A stretch of 64,000 nucleotides of DNA from CAUPWF01 sp036656795 (lineage in GTDB: Bacteria; Bacillota; Clostridia; Lachnospirales; Lachnospiraceae): assembly GCA_036656795.1 (NCBI GenBank), contig JAVXHR010000011.1:3573-67572 (forward strand). The letters run 5' to 3'. The stretch's first letter is position 1; every line of letters starts with the position of its first letter. The notes beneath the pieces were generated by a model. It was not told the DNA's origin and ran no database searches. It worked only from the letters and a program-made list of their open reading frames with translations. A program made the position numbers and the translations under genes. Below, one piece after another: positions 35,655-46,093 of the stretch.

Positions 35655-35685
35655 AAAGGGGTTGTTCAAAAGGAACATCCCCTTT
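35655..35685 (+). other. Hairpin between clpP and clpX
   Basis: AAAGGGGTTGTTC pairs with GGAACATCCCCTTT with one internal mismatch. No T-run follows, so it is probably an mRNA processing or partial attenuation structure rather than a full terminator. Confidence 0.6.
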
Positions 35686-35708
35686 ACGTGTAAAAATGAG
35701 GTGAGAGT

Positions 35709-36962
35709 ATGGCAGGAAAATCAAACGAAGATACAATCAGATGTTCGTTTTGTAATAAAACACAAGCACAGGTGCGCAAGCTGATTGCGGGTCCTAATGG
35801 ATCGTATATCTGTGATGAATGTATAGAAGTTTGTTCTGAGATTATAGAAGAAGAGTTTGCATATGAAGAGGGCAGTGGTTTTGAAGAGATTAATTTATTA
35901 AAGCCAGAAGAAATCAAAGCTTTTTTAGATGAGTATGTAATCGGACAGGAAGATGCAAAAAAAGTCCTTTCCGTTGCGGTATATAATCATTATAAACGAA
36001 TTATGGCAGAAAAAGATCTGGGAGTTGAATTGCACAAAAGTAATATACTGATGTTAGGACCGACAGGGTGTGGTAAGACATTACTCGCACAGACATTAGC
36101 GAAAGTATTGAATGTACCATTTGCAATTGCAGATGCAACAGCATTAACGGAAGCGGGATATGTAGGGGAAGATGTGGAGAATATTCTTCTTAAGATTATT
36201 CAGGCGGCTGATGGAGATATAGAACGTGCAGAATATGGCATTATCTATATTGATGAGATTGATAAGATTACAAGAAAATCGGAAAATCCATCTATTACAC
36301 GAGATGTATCAGGAGAGGGAGTACAACAGGCACTTCTAAAGATCATTGAAGGAACCGTTGCATCGGTACCACCACAAGGTGGGAGAAAACATCCTCATCA
36401 AGAACTTATTCAGATTGATACTACTAATATCTTGTTTATATGTGGTGGGGCATTTGAGGGAATTGATAAGATTATAGAAACCCGTATTGATAAAAAAACA
36501 ATTGGATTTAATGCAACGATTGCTATGCGTCATGAGCAGGATATGGATACACTATTGCGTCAAGCGCTACCACAGGACTTGGTAAAATTCGGATTGATTC
36601 CTGAATTAGTAGGACGTGTGCCTGTTACGGTAGCGTTAACATTATTAGATAAAGATGCATTAATGAGAATTTTAACAGAACCAAGAAGTGCCATTGTCAA
36701 ACAATACCAGAAATTATTAGAATTAGATGGTGTGGATTTACAGTTTGATGAAGAAGCATTGGAAGCTATCGCTGAAACCGCATTGGCGCGTCGAACAGGT
36801 GCCAGAGGGTTACGCGCTATTATGGAAAGCATTATGCTGGATACGATGTATCGTGTACCGTCTGATGAAAGTATTAAAACTTGTCGTATTACAGAAGAGG
36901 TTATCAAAGGAGCAGGTGAGCCGGAATATAGTCGCACAGCTGCTGCATCTGAAAGCGCATAA
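35709..36962 (+). CDS. clpX: Clp protease ATP-binding subunit ClpX
   Basis: Hexameric AAA+ unfoldase that delivers proteins to ClpP, 417 residues. The N-terminal zinc-binding domain has paired Cys motifs (RCSFCNK and CDECIEVC). Walker A is GPTGCGKT, Walker B IIYIDEIDKI. The RKSENPSITRDVSGEGVQQ pore-region block and an IGF-type ClpP loop (KKTIGFNA) follow. AGGTGAGAG precedes the ATG. A terminator lies between it and lon. Confidence 0.98.
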   Translation: MAGKSNEDTIRCSFCNKTQAQVRKLIAGPNGSYICDECIEVCSEIIEEEFAYEEGSGFEEINLLKPEEIKAFLDEYVIGQEDAKKVLSVAVYNHYKRIMAEKDLGVELHKSNILMLGPTGCGKTLLAQTLAKVLNVPFAIADATALTEAGYVGEDVENILLKIIQAADGDIERAEYGIIYIDEIDKITRKSENPSITRDVSGEGVQQALLKIIEGTVASVPPQGGRKHPHQELIQIDTTNILFICGGAFEGIDKIIETRIDKKTIGFNATIAMRHEQDMDTLLRQALPQDLVKFGLIPELVGRVPVTVALTLLDKDALMRILTEPRSAIVKQYQKLLELDGVDLQFDEEALEAIAETALARRTGARGLRAIMESIMLDTMYRVPSDESIKTCRITEEVIKGAGEPEYSRTAAASESA

Positions 36963-36969
36963 ACGTACG

Positions 36970-37007
36970 GGGCGGGAGCTATTGGGAAACCATGGGCCCG
37001 CTTTTTT
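36970..37007 (+). terminator. Intrinsic terminator between clpX and lon
   Basis: GCGGG (36972-36976) pairs with CCCGC (36997-37001), with weaker pairing inside, followed by TTTTTT. It allows lon to be expressed separately or by read-through. Confidence 0.7.
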
Positions 37008-37029
37008 AGCATAATAAAGGAGTATAATA

Positions 37030-39348
37030 ATGAAGAACCAAACAAAGAGTATGCCGGTAATAGCACTCCGGGGAATGACGGTTTTGCCGGACATGGTCAT
37101 ACATTTCGATGTGAGTAGAGAACGTTCTATACAAGCGATAGAAGCCACCATGGAAGAAAATCAGGAGATTTTCTTGGTCGCACAGCGTAAGATTGATGTT
37201 GAATCGCCCGTACAAGAAGATTTATATGAAGTTGGAACAATTGCTATTGTGAAACAAGTTATTAAATTACCAAAACAAATTATACGTGTCTTAGTGGCAG
37301 GGCAAACGCGCGCTACATTAGATGCGGTTGTATATGAAACGCCCTATATGCGAGGCGATGTTACAGTGTTAGAAGATACTGCATTATATATCGAAGGTGA
37401 TATTAATATAGAGGCCATGGTTCGAGGACTGCAAGAAGTATTCCTACAGTATGTGCAAAAGAATCCAAAGATAAGCAAGGATATGGTAGCACAGATTGCA
37501 GAACAAAAAGATCTGGTGAAAATGGTGGATCATATCGCGGCAATTGTAGCGTTACCATATGAAGAATTGCAGACATTGTTAAGTGAGACCAATCCACTTA
37601 AAAGATATGAACAACTTGTCTTTAAATTAGTAAATGAAATTCAGATTCTAACAATTAAAGAGGATTTACAAACAAAAATTAAAGCTCGGGTAGATGAAAA
37701 TCAAAGAGAATATATCCTACGAGAGCAATTAAAACTTATTCGGGAAGAACTGGGTGACGATACAACTCTATCTGATGCAGAAGAGTTTGAACAGTTAACA
37801 AAAAGATTAAAAGCACCCAAAGAAATTAAAGAAAAATTGCAGAAGGAAATCAAACGATTTAAAAGCTCATTAAGTCATCCAGCAGAAAGTGGTGTAACCC
37901 GTACCTATATTGAAACTATGTTAGAGATGCCATGGGATAAAGCAGCCAAAGATCACAAAGATATTGCCTATGCGAAAAAAGTATTAGATGAAGAACATTA
38001 TGGCCTAGAACAGGTAAAGGAACGAGTACTAGAGTTTTTGGCAGTTCGGGCATTGACACACAAAGGGGATAGTCCCATACTTTGTCTAGTAGGACCACCG
38101 GGAACAGGTAAGACATCTATTGCAAAGTCTTTGGCAACAGCATTAAAGAAGCCGTATGTGAGAATATCTCTTGGAGGAATCCGAGATGAAGCTGAGATTC
38201 GTGGTCATAGAAAAACATATGTAGGTGCGATGCCGGGGCGTATTGCCAATGGAATTAGGACGGCAAAGGTAAAGAATCCTTTGATGTTATTAGATGAGAT
38301 TGATAAAGTCAGTACAGATTATAAAGGGGACACATTTTCTGCGTTATTAGAAGTGCTGGATAGTGAGCAAAATATTATGTTCCGAGATCATTACCTTGAA
38401 GTACCGTTGGATTTATCTGAAGTGTTATTTGTAACAACGGCGAACTCCGTTCAGACCATACCAAGACCACTATTAGATCGAATGGAAGTTATTGAAATCA
38501 GTAGTTATACAGAGAATGAAAAGTTACATATTGCCATGGAACACCTGATACCAAAACAATTAAAACGTCATGGATTAGATGAAACACAACTTTCCATCAG
38601 TAAAGGTGTAATATGGAAAATTGCTCGAAATTACACAAAAGAAGCAGGGGTTCGTCAATTAGAAAGAAAAATTGGTGATATATGCAGAAAAGCAGCAAGA
38701 GAAATCTTGGAATCGCATAAATCAAAGATTCGCGTCACAGAACAGAACATTGGAAAGTATCTTGGAAAAGAAGTCTATACCTATCAGATGGCAAATGCAG
38801 CAGATGAGGTGGGAATTGTACGTGGATTGGCCTGGACAAGCGTAGGCGGAGATACATTACAGATTGAAGTGAATATAATGTCTGGAAAAGGTGAAATATT
38901 ATTAACAGGACAACTGGGCGATGTTATGAAAGAATCAGCACATACAGGAATCAGCTATATTCGTTCCATTAGTGACAGTTATCAGATTAAAAAAGACTTT
39001 TTTGAAAAACATGATATTCATATTCATATTCCGGAGGGTGCAGTTCCAAAAGATGGACCATCTGCTGGAATTACTATGGCTACAGCTATGTTGTCTGCAA
39101 TTACGCAGGTAAAAGTGCGCGCTGATGTTGCAATGACCGGAGAGATTACGCTGCGAGGTCGGGTACTGCCAATTGGTGGATTAAAAGAAAAATTATTAGC
39201 TGCAAAACATGCAGGTATTAAGAAGGTATTAATTCCAGAAGAAAATAAACGTGATATAGAAGACATTGCAACCGAGATTACAAAAGGACTGGAGATTATC
39301 CCAGTGAATCATATGAATGAGGTGCTGAAGATCGCTCTTACAGTGTAA
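37030..39348 (+). CDS. lon: ATP-dependent protease Lon
   Basis: Cytosolic AAA+ serine protease for damaged and regulatory proteins, 772 residues. The N-terminal substrate domain begins with ALRGMTVLPDMVIHFDV. Walker A GPPGTGKT is at residues 355-362. The Ser-Lys dyad is Ser678 in PKDGPSAGIT and Lys721 in GGLKEKLLAA. Length and order are those of LonA. AAAGGAG precedes the ATG. engB follows after 20 bases, the usual lon-engB order in Firmicutes. Confidence 0.97.
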   Translation: MKNQTKSMPVIALRGMTVLPDMVIHFDVSRERSIQAIEATMEENQEIFLVAQRKIDVESPVQEDLYEVGTIAIVKQVIKLPKQIIRVLVAGQTRATLDAVVYETPYMRGDVTVLEDTALYIEGDINIEAMVRGLQEVFLQYVQKNPKISKDMVAQIAEQKDLVKMVDHIAAIVALPYEELQTLLSETNPLKRYEQLVFKLVNEIQILTIKEDLQTKIKARVDENQREYILREQLKLIREELGDDTTLSDAEEFEQLTKRLKAPKEIKEKLQKEIKRFKSSLSHPAESGVTRTYIETMLEMPWDKAAKDHKDIAYAKKVLDEEHYGLEQVKERVLEFLAVRALTHKGDSPILCLVGPPGTGKTSIAKSLATALKKPYVRISLGGIRDEAEIRGHRKTYVGAMPGRIANGIRTAKVKNPLMLLDEIDKVSTDYKGDTFSALLEVLDSEQNIMFRDHYLEVPLDLSEVLFVTTANSVQTIPRPLLDRMEVIEISSYTENEKLHIAMEHLIPKQLKRHGLDETQLSISKGVIWKIARNYTKEAGVRQLERKIGDICRKAAREILESHKSKIRVTEQNIGKYLGKEVYTYQMANAADEVGIVRGLAWTSVGGDTLQIEVNIMSGKGEILLTGQLGDVMKESAHTGISYIRSISDSYQIKKDFFEKHDIHIHIPEGAVPKDGPSAGITMATAMLSAITQVKVRADVAMTGEITLRGRVLPIGGLKEKLLAAKHAGIKKVLIPEENKRDIEDIATEITKGLEIIPVNHMNEVLKIALTV

Positions 39349-39368
39349 CTGACAAAGGGAGAACAAAA

Positions 39369-39983
39369 ATGGTTATTAAAAATGTAGAATTAGAGATTGT
39401 ATGCGGAATTACAAGTACACTGCCGGAGACAACGCTACCGGAGATAGCATTTGCGGGAAAGTCAAATGTAGGAAAATCATCATTGATTAATGGGTTAATG
39501 AATCGCAAATCGTTAGCCAGAACTTCTTCAACACCCGGGAAGACACAGACCATTAATTTTTATAATATCAATCAGGAATTATATCTGGTAGATCTGCCGG
39601 GATATGGCTATGCGAAAGTATCACCAAAAGAAAAAGAACGATGGGGTAAATTAATTGAACGTTATTTGCACGGATCCACACAATTAAAAGCGGTATTTTT
39701 ATTAATTGATATCCGTCATGATCCGTCGGCCAATGATAAACTAATGTATGATTGGATTATAAGTCAAGGATATCACCCTATTATTATTGCAACGAAGTCA
39801 GACAAGTTAAAACGCAGCCAGCTGCAAAAACATATTAAGAGTATAAAAGAAGGATTAGAATTGATTGAGGGTACTCAGGTTCTGACGTTTTCATCGACTT
39901 CCAAACAAGGAAGAGATGAGATATGGGAATTGGTAGAGCGACAGTTTCTCGAAAAAGAAGAGGTGAATGAGTGTGGAAGTTAA
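39369..39983 (+). CDS. engB: Ribosome biogenesis GTPase YsxC/EngB
   Basis: Essential small GTPase for 50S subunit assembly, 204 residues. G1 is GKSNVGKSSLING, G3 is DLPGYGYAKV and G4 is ATKSDK. The G2 region has TSSTPGKTQTINFY, as in the TrmE-Era-EngA-EngB group. It follows lon and overlaps the next gene by 17 bases. Confidence 0.96.
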   Translation: MVIKNVELEIVCGITSTLPETTLPEIAFAGKSNVGKSSLINGLMNRKSLARTSSTPGKTQTINFYNINQELYLVDLPGYGYAKVSPKEKERWGKLIERYLHGSTQLKAVFLLIDIRHDPSANDKLMYDWIISQGYHPIIIATKSDKLKRSQLQKHIKSIKEGLELIEGTQVLTFSSTSKQGRDEIWELVERQFLEKEEVNECGS

Positions 39984-41097
39984 ACGTCCATATTGGCAAG
40001 TGATTGTAAGCTTGATATTTAGTGTGATAGGAACCGCGTTGTTTGTACTAATTGGAGCAAAGATGTTATTATATTTTGTTCCATTTGTGATTGGGTGGTT
40101 TATAGCTTTTGTAGCAAATCCACTTGTATGTTGGCTGGAAAAAAGACTTAAAATTGTAAAAAAACTTAGTTCAGCCGTGATTATAGTTATTGTGTTGGGG
40201 GGAATTATTGCAATTTTTTATTTTGCAGGCAGCAAATTAGCTATAGAAATAGGAAGTTTAATTAGTAATGTCCCAGAATTGTATCAAGAGCTAGAAACTG
40301 GACTTGTTCAGGTAGGGCATAGTCTGCAAAATTTATTCAATCTATTACCAACCGGTGTACAGGAGGGTTGGAATACCATTGTCACGAATCTTGACAGCCA
40401 AGTAGGCAAGGTGATTGGCAACATGAGTGAGCCAACGGTAATTGCAGCAGGACATTTTGCAAAAAAAATCCCATCTATTTTGATTGGCACCATTGTTACC
40501 ATTATTTCGGCATATTTTTTTATCGCTCAGCGAGAAGATGTAATTGTATGGTCTAAAAGTATTACACCACAGCCGATTCAAAAACGTATGACTATGGTCA
40601 TTGATAATATGAAGTATGCAGTAGGTGGGTATTTTAAAGCACAATTTAAAATTATGCTTGTAGTCTTTGCAATTTTATTGATTGGCTTTGGCGTGATGAA
40701 TGTACGATATGCAGTCCTCCTTGCAATCTTAATTGCAATGCTTGATTTCCTTCCGTTTTTTGGTACCGGCGCAGTGATGATTCCCTGGGTGCTTTATAAA
40801 GTATTAGTAACCAATTATAAAGCGGCAATTGGATTGTTTGTTATCTATGCAATCACACAATTGGTACGTCAGAGTATACAGCCAAAACTGGTAGGAGATT
40901 GTGTGGGAATTAATCCGTTACTCACTTTATTTTTGTTATATATAGGATATAAAGTCGGAAGTGTGTTGGGAATGATATTTGCAGTTCCGATTGGAATTAT
41001 TGTGATTAATATGTATAAGGCGGGGGCATTTGATTATATTTTAGATGATATAAAGATATTGATAGAGGGATTGATGAGTTTAAGAGAGCCTAAATAG
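39967..41097 (+). CDS. AI-2E family membrane transporter-like protein
   Basis: A 376-residue protein of the AI-2 exporter (AI-2E, YtvI/PerM) family. It has about eight membrane helices, the conserved GYFKAQFKIML and LPFFGTGAVMIPWVLY regions and QPKLVGDCVGINPL near the end. Family members are proposed exporters of autoinducer-2 or ion/proton antiporters; the substrate here is unknown. The ATG at 39967 follows AGAGGTGA and overlaps engB by 17 bases, so translation may be coupled; a GTG at 39973 is an alternative. Confidence 0.88.
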   Translation: MSVEVKRPYWQVIVSLIFSVIGTALFVLIGAKMLLYFVPFVIGWFIAFVANPLVCWLEKRLKIVKKLSSAVIIVIVLGGIIAIFYFAGSKLAIEIGSLISNVPELYQELETGLVQVGHSLQNLFNLLPTGVQEGWNTIVTNLDSQVGKVIGNMSEPTVIAAGHFAKKIPSILIGTIVTIISAYFFIAQREDVIVWSKSITPQPIQKRMTMVIDNMKYAVGGYFKAQFKIMLVVFAILLIGFGVMNVRYAVLLAILIAMLDFLPFFGTGAVMIPWVLYKVLVTNYKAAIGLFVIYAITQLVRQSIQPKLVGDCVGINPLLTLFLLYIGYKVGSVLGMIFAVPIGIIVINMYKAGAFDYILDDIKILIEGLMSLREPK

Positions 41098-41126
41098 AAC
41101 TTACAAGTGGAGGTGTATATATCATT

Positions 41127-43124
41127 ATGGATCATTTCGAATTAGTGTCTGAATATCAACCTACAGGGGACCAGCCACAAGCGATTAAAGAACTGGTAGA
41201 AGGTTTCCAATCAGGCAATCAATGTGAGACGTTATTAGGAGTTACAGGCTCCGGCAAGACCTTTACTATGGCTAATGTAATCCAACAGTTAAATCACCCA
41301 ACCCTTATTATTGCTCATAACAAAACACTTGCAGCTCAGTTGTATGGAGAGTTCAAAGAATTCTTTCCTAATAATGCAGTAGAATACTTTGTATCATATT
41401 ATGATTATTATCAACCGGAAGCATATGTGCCATCTTCCGATACCTATATTGCAAAAGACTCTTCGATTAATGATGAAATTGATAAATTACGTCATTCCGC
41501 TACAGCGGCTATTGCAGAGCGAAAAGATGTAATTATTGTTGCCAGTGTTTCCTGTATCTACGGATTAGGAAGTCCAATTGATTACCAAGAGATGGTGATT
41601 TCACTTCGTCCCGGAATGGAAAGAGATCGAGATGAAGTAATGGAAAAGCTTATAGAGATACAATACGACCGCAATGACATGGATCTTCGCCGTGGTACAT
41701 TTCGGGTGCGTGGTGATGTGCTAGAAGTGTTCCCAGCAGGTGCAGAAGAATATGTGATTAGAGTGGAATTTTTTGGAGATGAGATAGAAAGAATTACAGA
41801 AGTGGATACATTAACTGGTGAGATTAAGAATGAACTAAATCATGTGGCAATTTTTCCGGCATCTCACTATGTAGTTTCAAAAGATAGTATTGCGCGAGCT
41901 GTTTTGGAAATTGAAACAGAATTAGAAGAACAGATTCGTTATTTCAAAAGTGAAGACAAGCTGTTAGAAGCTCAGAGAATTTCTGAAAGAACTAATTTTG
42001 ATATTGAGATGCTTAAAGAGACAGGGTTCTGTTCGGGTATTGAGAACTATTCCAGACATTTGACCGGATTAGAGCCGGGTCAGCCACCACATACACTTAT
42101 AGATTATTTCCCGGAAGATTTTATGATTATGATTGATGAATCTCATAAGACCATTCCACAGATTGGTGGCATGTATTCAGGAGACCAATCTAGAAAATCA
42201 ACTTTAGTTGACTTTGGATTTAGACTTCCATCAGCAAAGGATAATCGCCCCTTGAATTTTCAAGAGTTTGAGAGCAAGGTAAATCAGATGCTGTTTGTAT
42301 CGGCAACGCCGGGACCTTATGAAGAACAACAGGAATTATTACGTGCGGAACAGGTTATTAGACCAACCGGACTTCTTGACCCGGATATTGAAGTGCGACC
42401 GGTAGAAGGGCAGATTGATGATTTAGTAGGAGAAGTGAATCACGAGATTAAACAGAAACACAAAGTGTTAATTACCACATTAACAAAACGTATGGCAGAA
42501 GATTTGACAGATTATATGCGAGAGCTTGGAATCCGAATCAAGTACCTCCATTCGGATATTGATACGCTAGAGCGAACAGAGATTATTCGAGATATGCGAT
42601 TAGATGTGTTTGATGTTTTGGTAGGCATTAATTTATTGAGAGAAGGTCTGGACATTCCGGAGATTACATTGGTGGCAATCTTGGATGCAGATAAGGAAGG
42701 GTTTTTACGTTCGGCAACTTCACTTATTCAGACAATTGGACGTGCTGCCAGAAATTCAGAAGGTCATGTGATTATGTATGGAGATAAAATGACCGATTCT
42801 ATGAAGATTGCAATTCAAGAAACAAAGCGACGCAGAAAAGTGCAGCTAGAGTATAATGAGATGCATGGAATTACACCAATTACGATAAAAAAAGCAGTGC
42901 GAGATCTGATTAGTATCTCTAAGAAAGTTGCGGTAGAAGAGCTTCGTATGGAAAAAGATCCGGAGTCTATGAGCAAGGGCGAATTGGAGAAACTGATTAA
43001 AGAAGTACAAAAGAAGATGAAAAAGGCCGCAGCAGAATTGAATTTTGAAGCTGCAGCAGAATTAAGGGATAAATTCATTGAGTTAAAGAAACACTTAGAA
43101 TATGATTTACATGAGGAAGAATAG
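41127..43124 (+). CDS. uvrB: UvrABC excinuclease subunit B
   Basis: Damage-verifying helicase-like subunit of nucleotide excision repair, 665 residues. Walker A is GVTGSGKTFTMAN, and the beta-hairpin region is YVSYYDYYQPEAYVP in outline (here FVSYYDYYQPEAYVP). Helicase motifs include IDESH and TSLIQTIGRAARN. A C-terminal UVR domain (AAAELNFEAAAELRDKF) binds UvrC. GTGGAGGTG precedes the ATG, 11 bases upstream. uvrA starts 1 base after its stop. Confidence 0.98.
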   Translation: MDHFELVSEYQPTGDQPQAIKELVEGFQSGNQCETLLGVTGSGKTFTMANVIQQLNHPTLIIAHNKTLAAQLYGEFKEFFPNNAVEYFVSYYDYYQPEAYVPSSDTYIAKDSSINDEIDKLRHSATAAIAERKDVIIVASVSCIYGLGSPIDYQEMVISLRPGMERDRDEVMEKLIEIQYDRNDMDLRRGTFRVRGDVLEVFPAGAEEYVIRVEFFGDEIERITEVDTLTGEIKNELNHVAIFPASHYVVSKDSIARAVLEIETELEEQIRYFKSEDKLLEAQRISERTNFDIEMLKETGFCSGIENYSRHLTGLEPGQPPHTLIDYFPEDFMIMIDESHKTIPQIGGMYSGDQSRKSTLVDFGFRLPSAKDNRPLNFQEFESKVNQMLFVSATPGPYEEQQELLRAEQVIRPTGLLDPDIEVRPVEGQIDDLVGEVNHEIKQKHKVLITTLTKRMAEDLTDYMRELGIRIKYLHSDIDTLERTEIIRDMRLDVFDVLVGINLLREGLDIPEITLVAILDADKEGFLRSATSLIQTIGRAARNSEGHVIMYGDKMTDSMKIAIQETKRRRKVQLEYNEMHGITPITIKKAVRDLISISKKVAVEELRMEKDPESMSKGELEKLIKEVQKKMKKAAAELNFEAAAELRDKFIELKKHLEYDLHEEE

Positions 43125-43125
43125 A

Positions 43126-45978
43126 ATGGCAAAAAAGATAGATGGCAAACAATATATTAAAATACGTGGTGCCAATGAGCATAATTTGAAAAATATTGAC
43201 ATTGATATTCCGAGAAATGAGCTGGTAGTTCTAACGGGATTAAGTGGGTCGGGTAAATCGTCCCTTGCATTTGATACCATCTATGCTGAAGGACAACGAC
43301 GATATATGGAATCGTTGTCTTCTTATGCAAGACAATTTTTGGGACAGATGGAAAAACCCAATGTGGAAAGTATTGAAGGATTATCACCGGCTATATCCAT
43401 TGATCAGAAATCAACAAATAGAAATCCACGTTCTACAGTTGGAACTGTAACAGAGGTATATGACTATTTCCGATTATTATATGCGCGTATTGGAATTCCA
43501 CATTGCCCCAAATGTGGAAAGGAAATAAAAAAACAGACGGTAGACCAGATGGTAGACCAGGTATTAGAATTAGAGTCAGGAACAAAGATTCAATTATTAG
43601 CACCGGTGGTACGAGGACGAAAAGGAACGCATACGAAATTATTCGACAGGGCAAAAAAGAGTGGATATGTACGCGTGCGTGTAGACGATAACCTGTACGA
43701 ATTATCAGAAGAAATTGCATTAGATAAGAATGTCAAACATAATATAGAGATTATTGTAGATCGTTTAGTCGTAAAACAGGGAATTGAAAAGCGATTGACC
43801 GATTCCATAGAGAGTGTGCTTAACTTATCAGATGGTCTGTTAATTGTAGATGTAATTGGAGGAGATCCCATTAATTTCAGCCAGAGTTTTTCTTGTCCGG
43901 ATTGTGGAATTAGTATTGAGGAGATTGAACCAAGAAGCTTCTCTTTTAATAATCCGTTTGGAGCTTGTCCGGAATGTGTCGGATTGGGATATAAGATGGA
44001 ATTTGATATTGATCTGATGATACCAGACCAAACCCTAAGTATTGATGAGGGTGCGATTATAGCAATGGGGTGGCAATCCTGTACAGATAAATCCAGTTAT
44101 ACAAGAGCAATTCTGGAAGCGCTTTGTAAAGAATATAAGTTTGATTTAAGTACACCATTTGTAAAATATCCAGAAAATATTAAACATATTCTTATTCATG
44201 GTACTGATGGGAAAGAAGTGAAGGTGTATTATAAAGGGCAACGAGGAGAAGGGATTTATGATGTTGCATTTGAAGGACTGGTTAAGAGTGTGGAGCGTAG
44301 ATATCGTGAGACCGGATCTGAAGTTATGAAAGCGGAATATGAAAGCTTTATGAGAATTACACCTTGTCATGAGTGTGGTGGACAGCGGTTGAAAAAAAGT
44401 GCACTGGCTGTTACAGTAGGAGATAAAAATATTGCAGAGGTAACCACGTATTCTATTGGAAAACTCCAGGAATTTCTGGATAATCTAACCTTGACAAAGA
44501 CCCAGGAGATGATTGGGGGACAGATACTTAAAGAGATTAAAGCACGCATTGGGTTTTTACTGAATGTAGGATTGGATTATCTTACATTGGCTCGTGCAAC
44601 AGGAAGTTTATCGGGTGGTGAAGCACAACGTATTCGATTAGCAACACAAATCGGATCAGGATTGGTTGGTGTGGCATATATACTAGACGAACCAAGCATT
44701 GGATTGCATCAAAGGGACAATGACAAACTGTTGCATACATTAAAACATTTGCGCGACCTTGGCAATACATTGTTGGTTGTAGAGCACGATGAGGATACGA
44801 TGTTAGAAGCGGATCATATCGTGGATATAGGACCTGGTGCAGGGGAACATGGAGGCGAGGTAATTGCACAAGGTACAGCAAAAGAAATTATGAAGAATAA
44901 AAATTCGATTACCGGAGCTTATTTGAGTGGGAAATTATCTATCCCTATTCCGGAGAAACGAGAAAAAGCAACGGGTTATCTTAAGATTATAGGGGCTGCT
45001 GAGAATAACCTGAAGAATATTGATGTACAGATTCCTCTTGGTATTATGACTTGCATAACGGGGGTGTCAGGATCTGGAAAAAGTTCTTTGATTAATGAAA
45101 TCTTGTACAAAAAACTTGCAAAGGAGTTAAATCGTGCAAGAGTAATAGCAGGGAAACATGTAGCAATTGAAGGGATTGAGCAACTAGACAAAGTGATTAA
45201 TATTGATCAATCTCCAATTGGCAGAACCCCGCGTTCCAATCCGGCAACATATACAGGGGTGTTTGATTTGATTCGGGATTTATTTGCGGCGACACCGGAC
45301 GCAAAAGCACGTGGATATAAAAAAGGACGGTTTAGCTTTAATGTGAAAGGTGGTCGTTGTGAGGCGTGTAGCGGAGATGGGATATTAAAGATTGAGATGC
45401 ATTTTCTTCCCGATGTCTATGTACCATGTGAAGTATGTGGTGGGAAAAGATATAATCGGGAGACATTAGATGTTCAATATAAAGGGAAAAATATCTATGA
45501 TGTATTAGATATGACAGTGGAAGAGGCTTTGCATTTTTTTGAACCTGTACCAAGCATACGAAGAAAGATGGAGACATTGTATGATGTTGGCCTGTCATAT
45601 ATTCGATTGGGGCAACCATCTACAACATTATCCGGTGGAGAAGCACAGCGGATTAAATTAGCAACAGAATTAAGTAAACGAAGTACCGGGAAGACAGTTT
45701 ATATCTTGGACGAGCCAACGACGGGTCTACATTTTGCAGATGTTCATAAATTGACTGAAATCTTACGTCGTCTATCGGCAGATGGAAATACAGTTATTGT
45801 CATTGAACATAATCTAGATGTTATTAAGACGGCGGACTATATTATTGATATTGGGCCAGAAGGTGGAGATAAGGGTGGTACCATTGTAGCCCAAGGAACA
45901 CCAGAGGAAATTGCCAAGAATCCGAAGTCATATACAGGACAATATATTGATACAATGCTTAAGAAAAACAAAAAATAA
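43126..45978 (+). CDS. uvrA: UvrABC excinuclease subunit A
   Basis: Damage-recognition ATPase of nucleotide excision repair, 950 residues. Two ABC modules: Walker A TGLSGSGKSSLAFDT and TGVSGSGKSSLINE, signatures LSGGEAQRIRLA and LSGGEAQRIKLA. Zinc-finger Cys pairs occur at CPKCGKEIKK, CPDCG/CPECVG and CEACSGDG/CEVCGGKR. I chose the ATG at 43126 (AKKIDGKQYI), preceded by GAGGAAGA, rather than the in-frame start at 43102 inside uvrB. Confidence 0.98.
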   Translation: MAKKIDGKQYIKIRGANEHNLKNIDIDIPRNELVVLTGLSGSGKSSLAFDTIYAEGQRRYMESLSSYARQFLGQMEKPNVESIEGLSPAISIDQKSTNRNPRSTVGTVTEVYDYFRLLYARIGIPHCPKCGKEIKKQTVDQMVDQVLELESGTKIQLLAPVVRGRKGTHTKLFDRAKKSGYVRVRVDDNLYELSEEIALDKNVKHNIEIIVDRLVVKQGIEKRLTDSIESVLNLSDGLLIVDVIGGDPINFSQSFSCPDCGISIEEIEPRSFSFNNPFGACPECVGLGYKMEFDIDLMIPDQTLSIDEGAIIAMGWQSCTDKSSYTRAILEALCKEYKFDLSTPFVKYPENIKHILIHGTDGKEVKVYYKGQRGEGIYDVAFEGLVKSVERRYRETGSEVMKAEYESFMRITPCHECGGQRLKKSALAVTVGDKNIAEVTTYSIGKLQEFLDNLTLTKTQEMIGGQILKEIKARIGFLLNVGLDYLTLARATGSLSGGEAQRIRLATQIGSGLVGVAYILDEPSIGLHQRDNDKLLHTLKHLRDLGNTLLVVEHDEDTMLEADHIVDIGPGAGEHGGEVIAQGTAKEIMKNKNSITGAYLSGKLSIPIPEKREKATGYLKIIGAAENNLKNIDVQIPLGIMTCITGVSGSGKSSLINEILYKKLAKELNRARVIAGKHVAIEGIEQLDKVINIDQSPIGRTPRSNPATYTGVFDLIRDLFAATPDAKARGYKKGRFSFNVKGGRCEACSGDGILKIEMHFLPDVYVPCEVCGGKRYNRETLDVQYKGKNIYDVLDMTVEEALHFFEPVPSIRRKMETLYDVGLSYIRLGQPSTTLSGGEAQRIKLATELSKRSTGKTVYILDEPTTGLHFADVHKLTEILRRLSADGNTVIVIEHNLDVIKTADYIIDIGPEGGDKGGTIVAQGTPEEIAKNPKSYTGQYIDTMLKKNKK

Positions 45979-45987
45979 AAAAAAGGC

Positions 45988-46016
45988 TTTTCATTTGTGC
46001 GATAATTGATTATAAT
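45988..46016 (+). promoter_or_regulatory. Promoter for mreB-type gene
   Basis: TTTTCA (45988-45993), a 17-base spacer and a perfect TATAAT (46011-46016), 78 bases before the ATG. Confidence 0.6.
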
Positions 46017-46093
46017 AAAGCGTGTATGCATTGTGAAAGTACAGCAATTAAACAAATGATAATAGATAAAAGAGTAATGAAAGGAGAATTTAG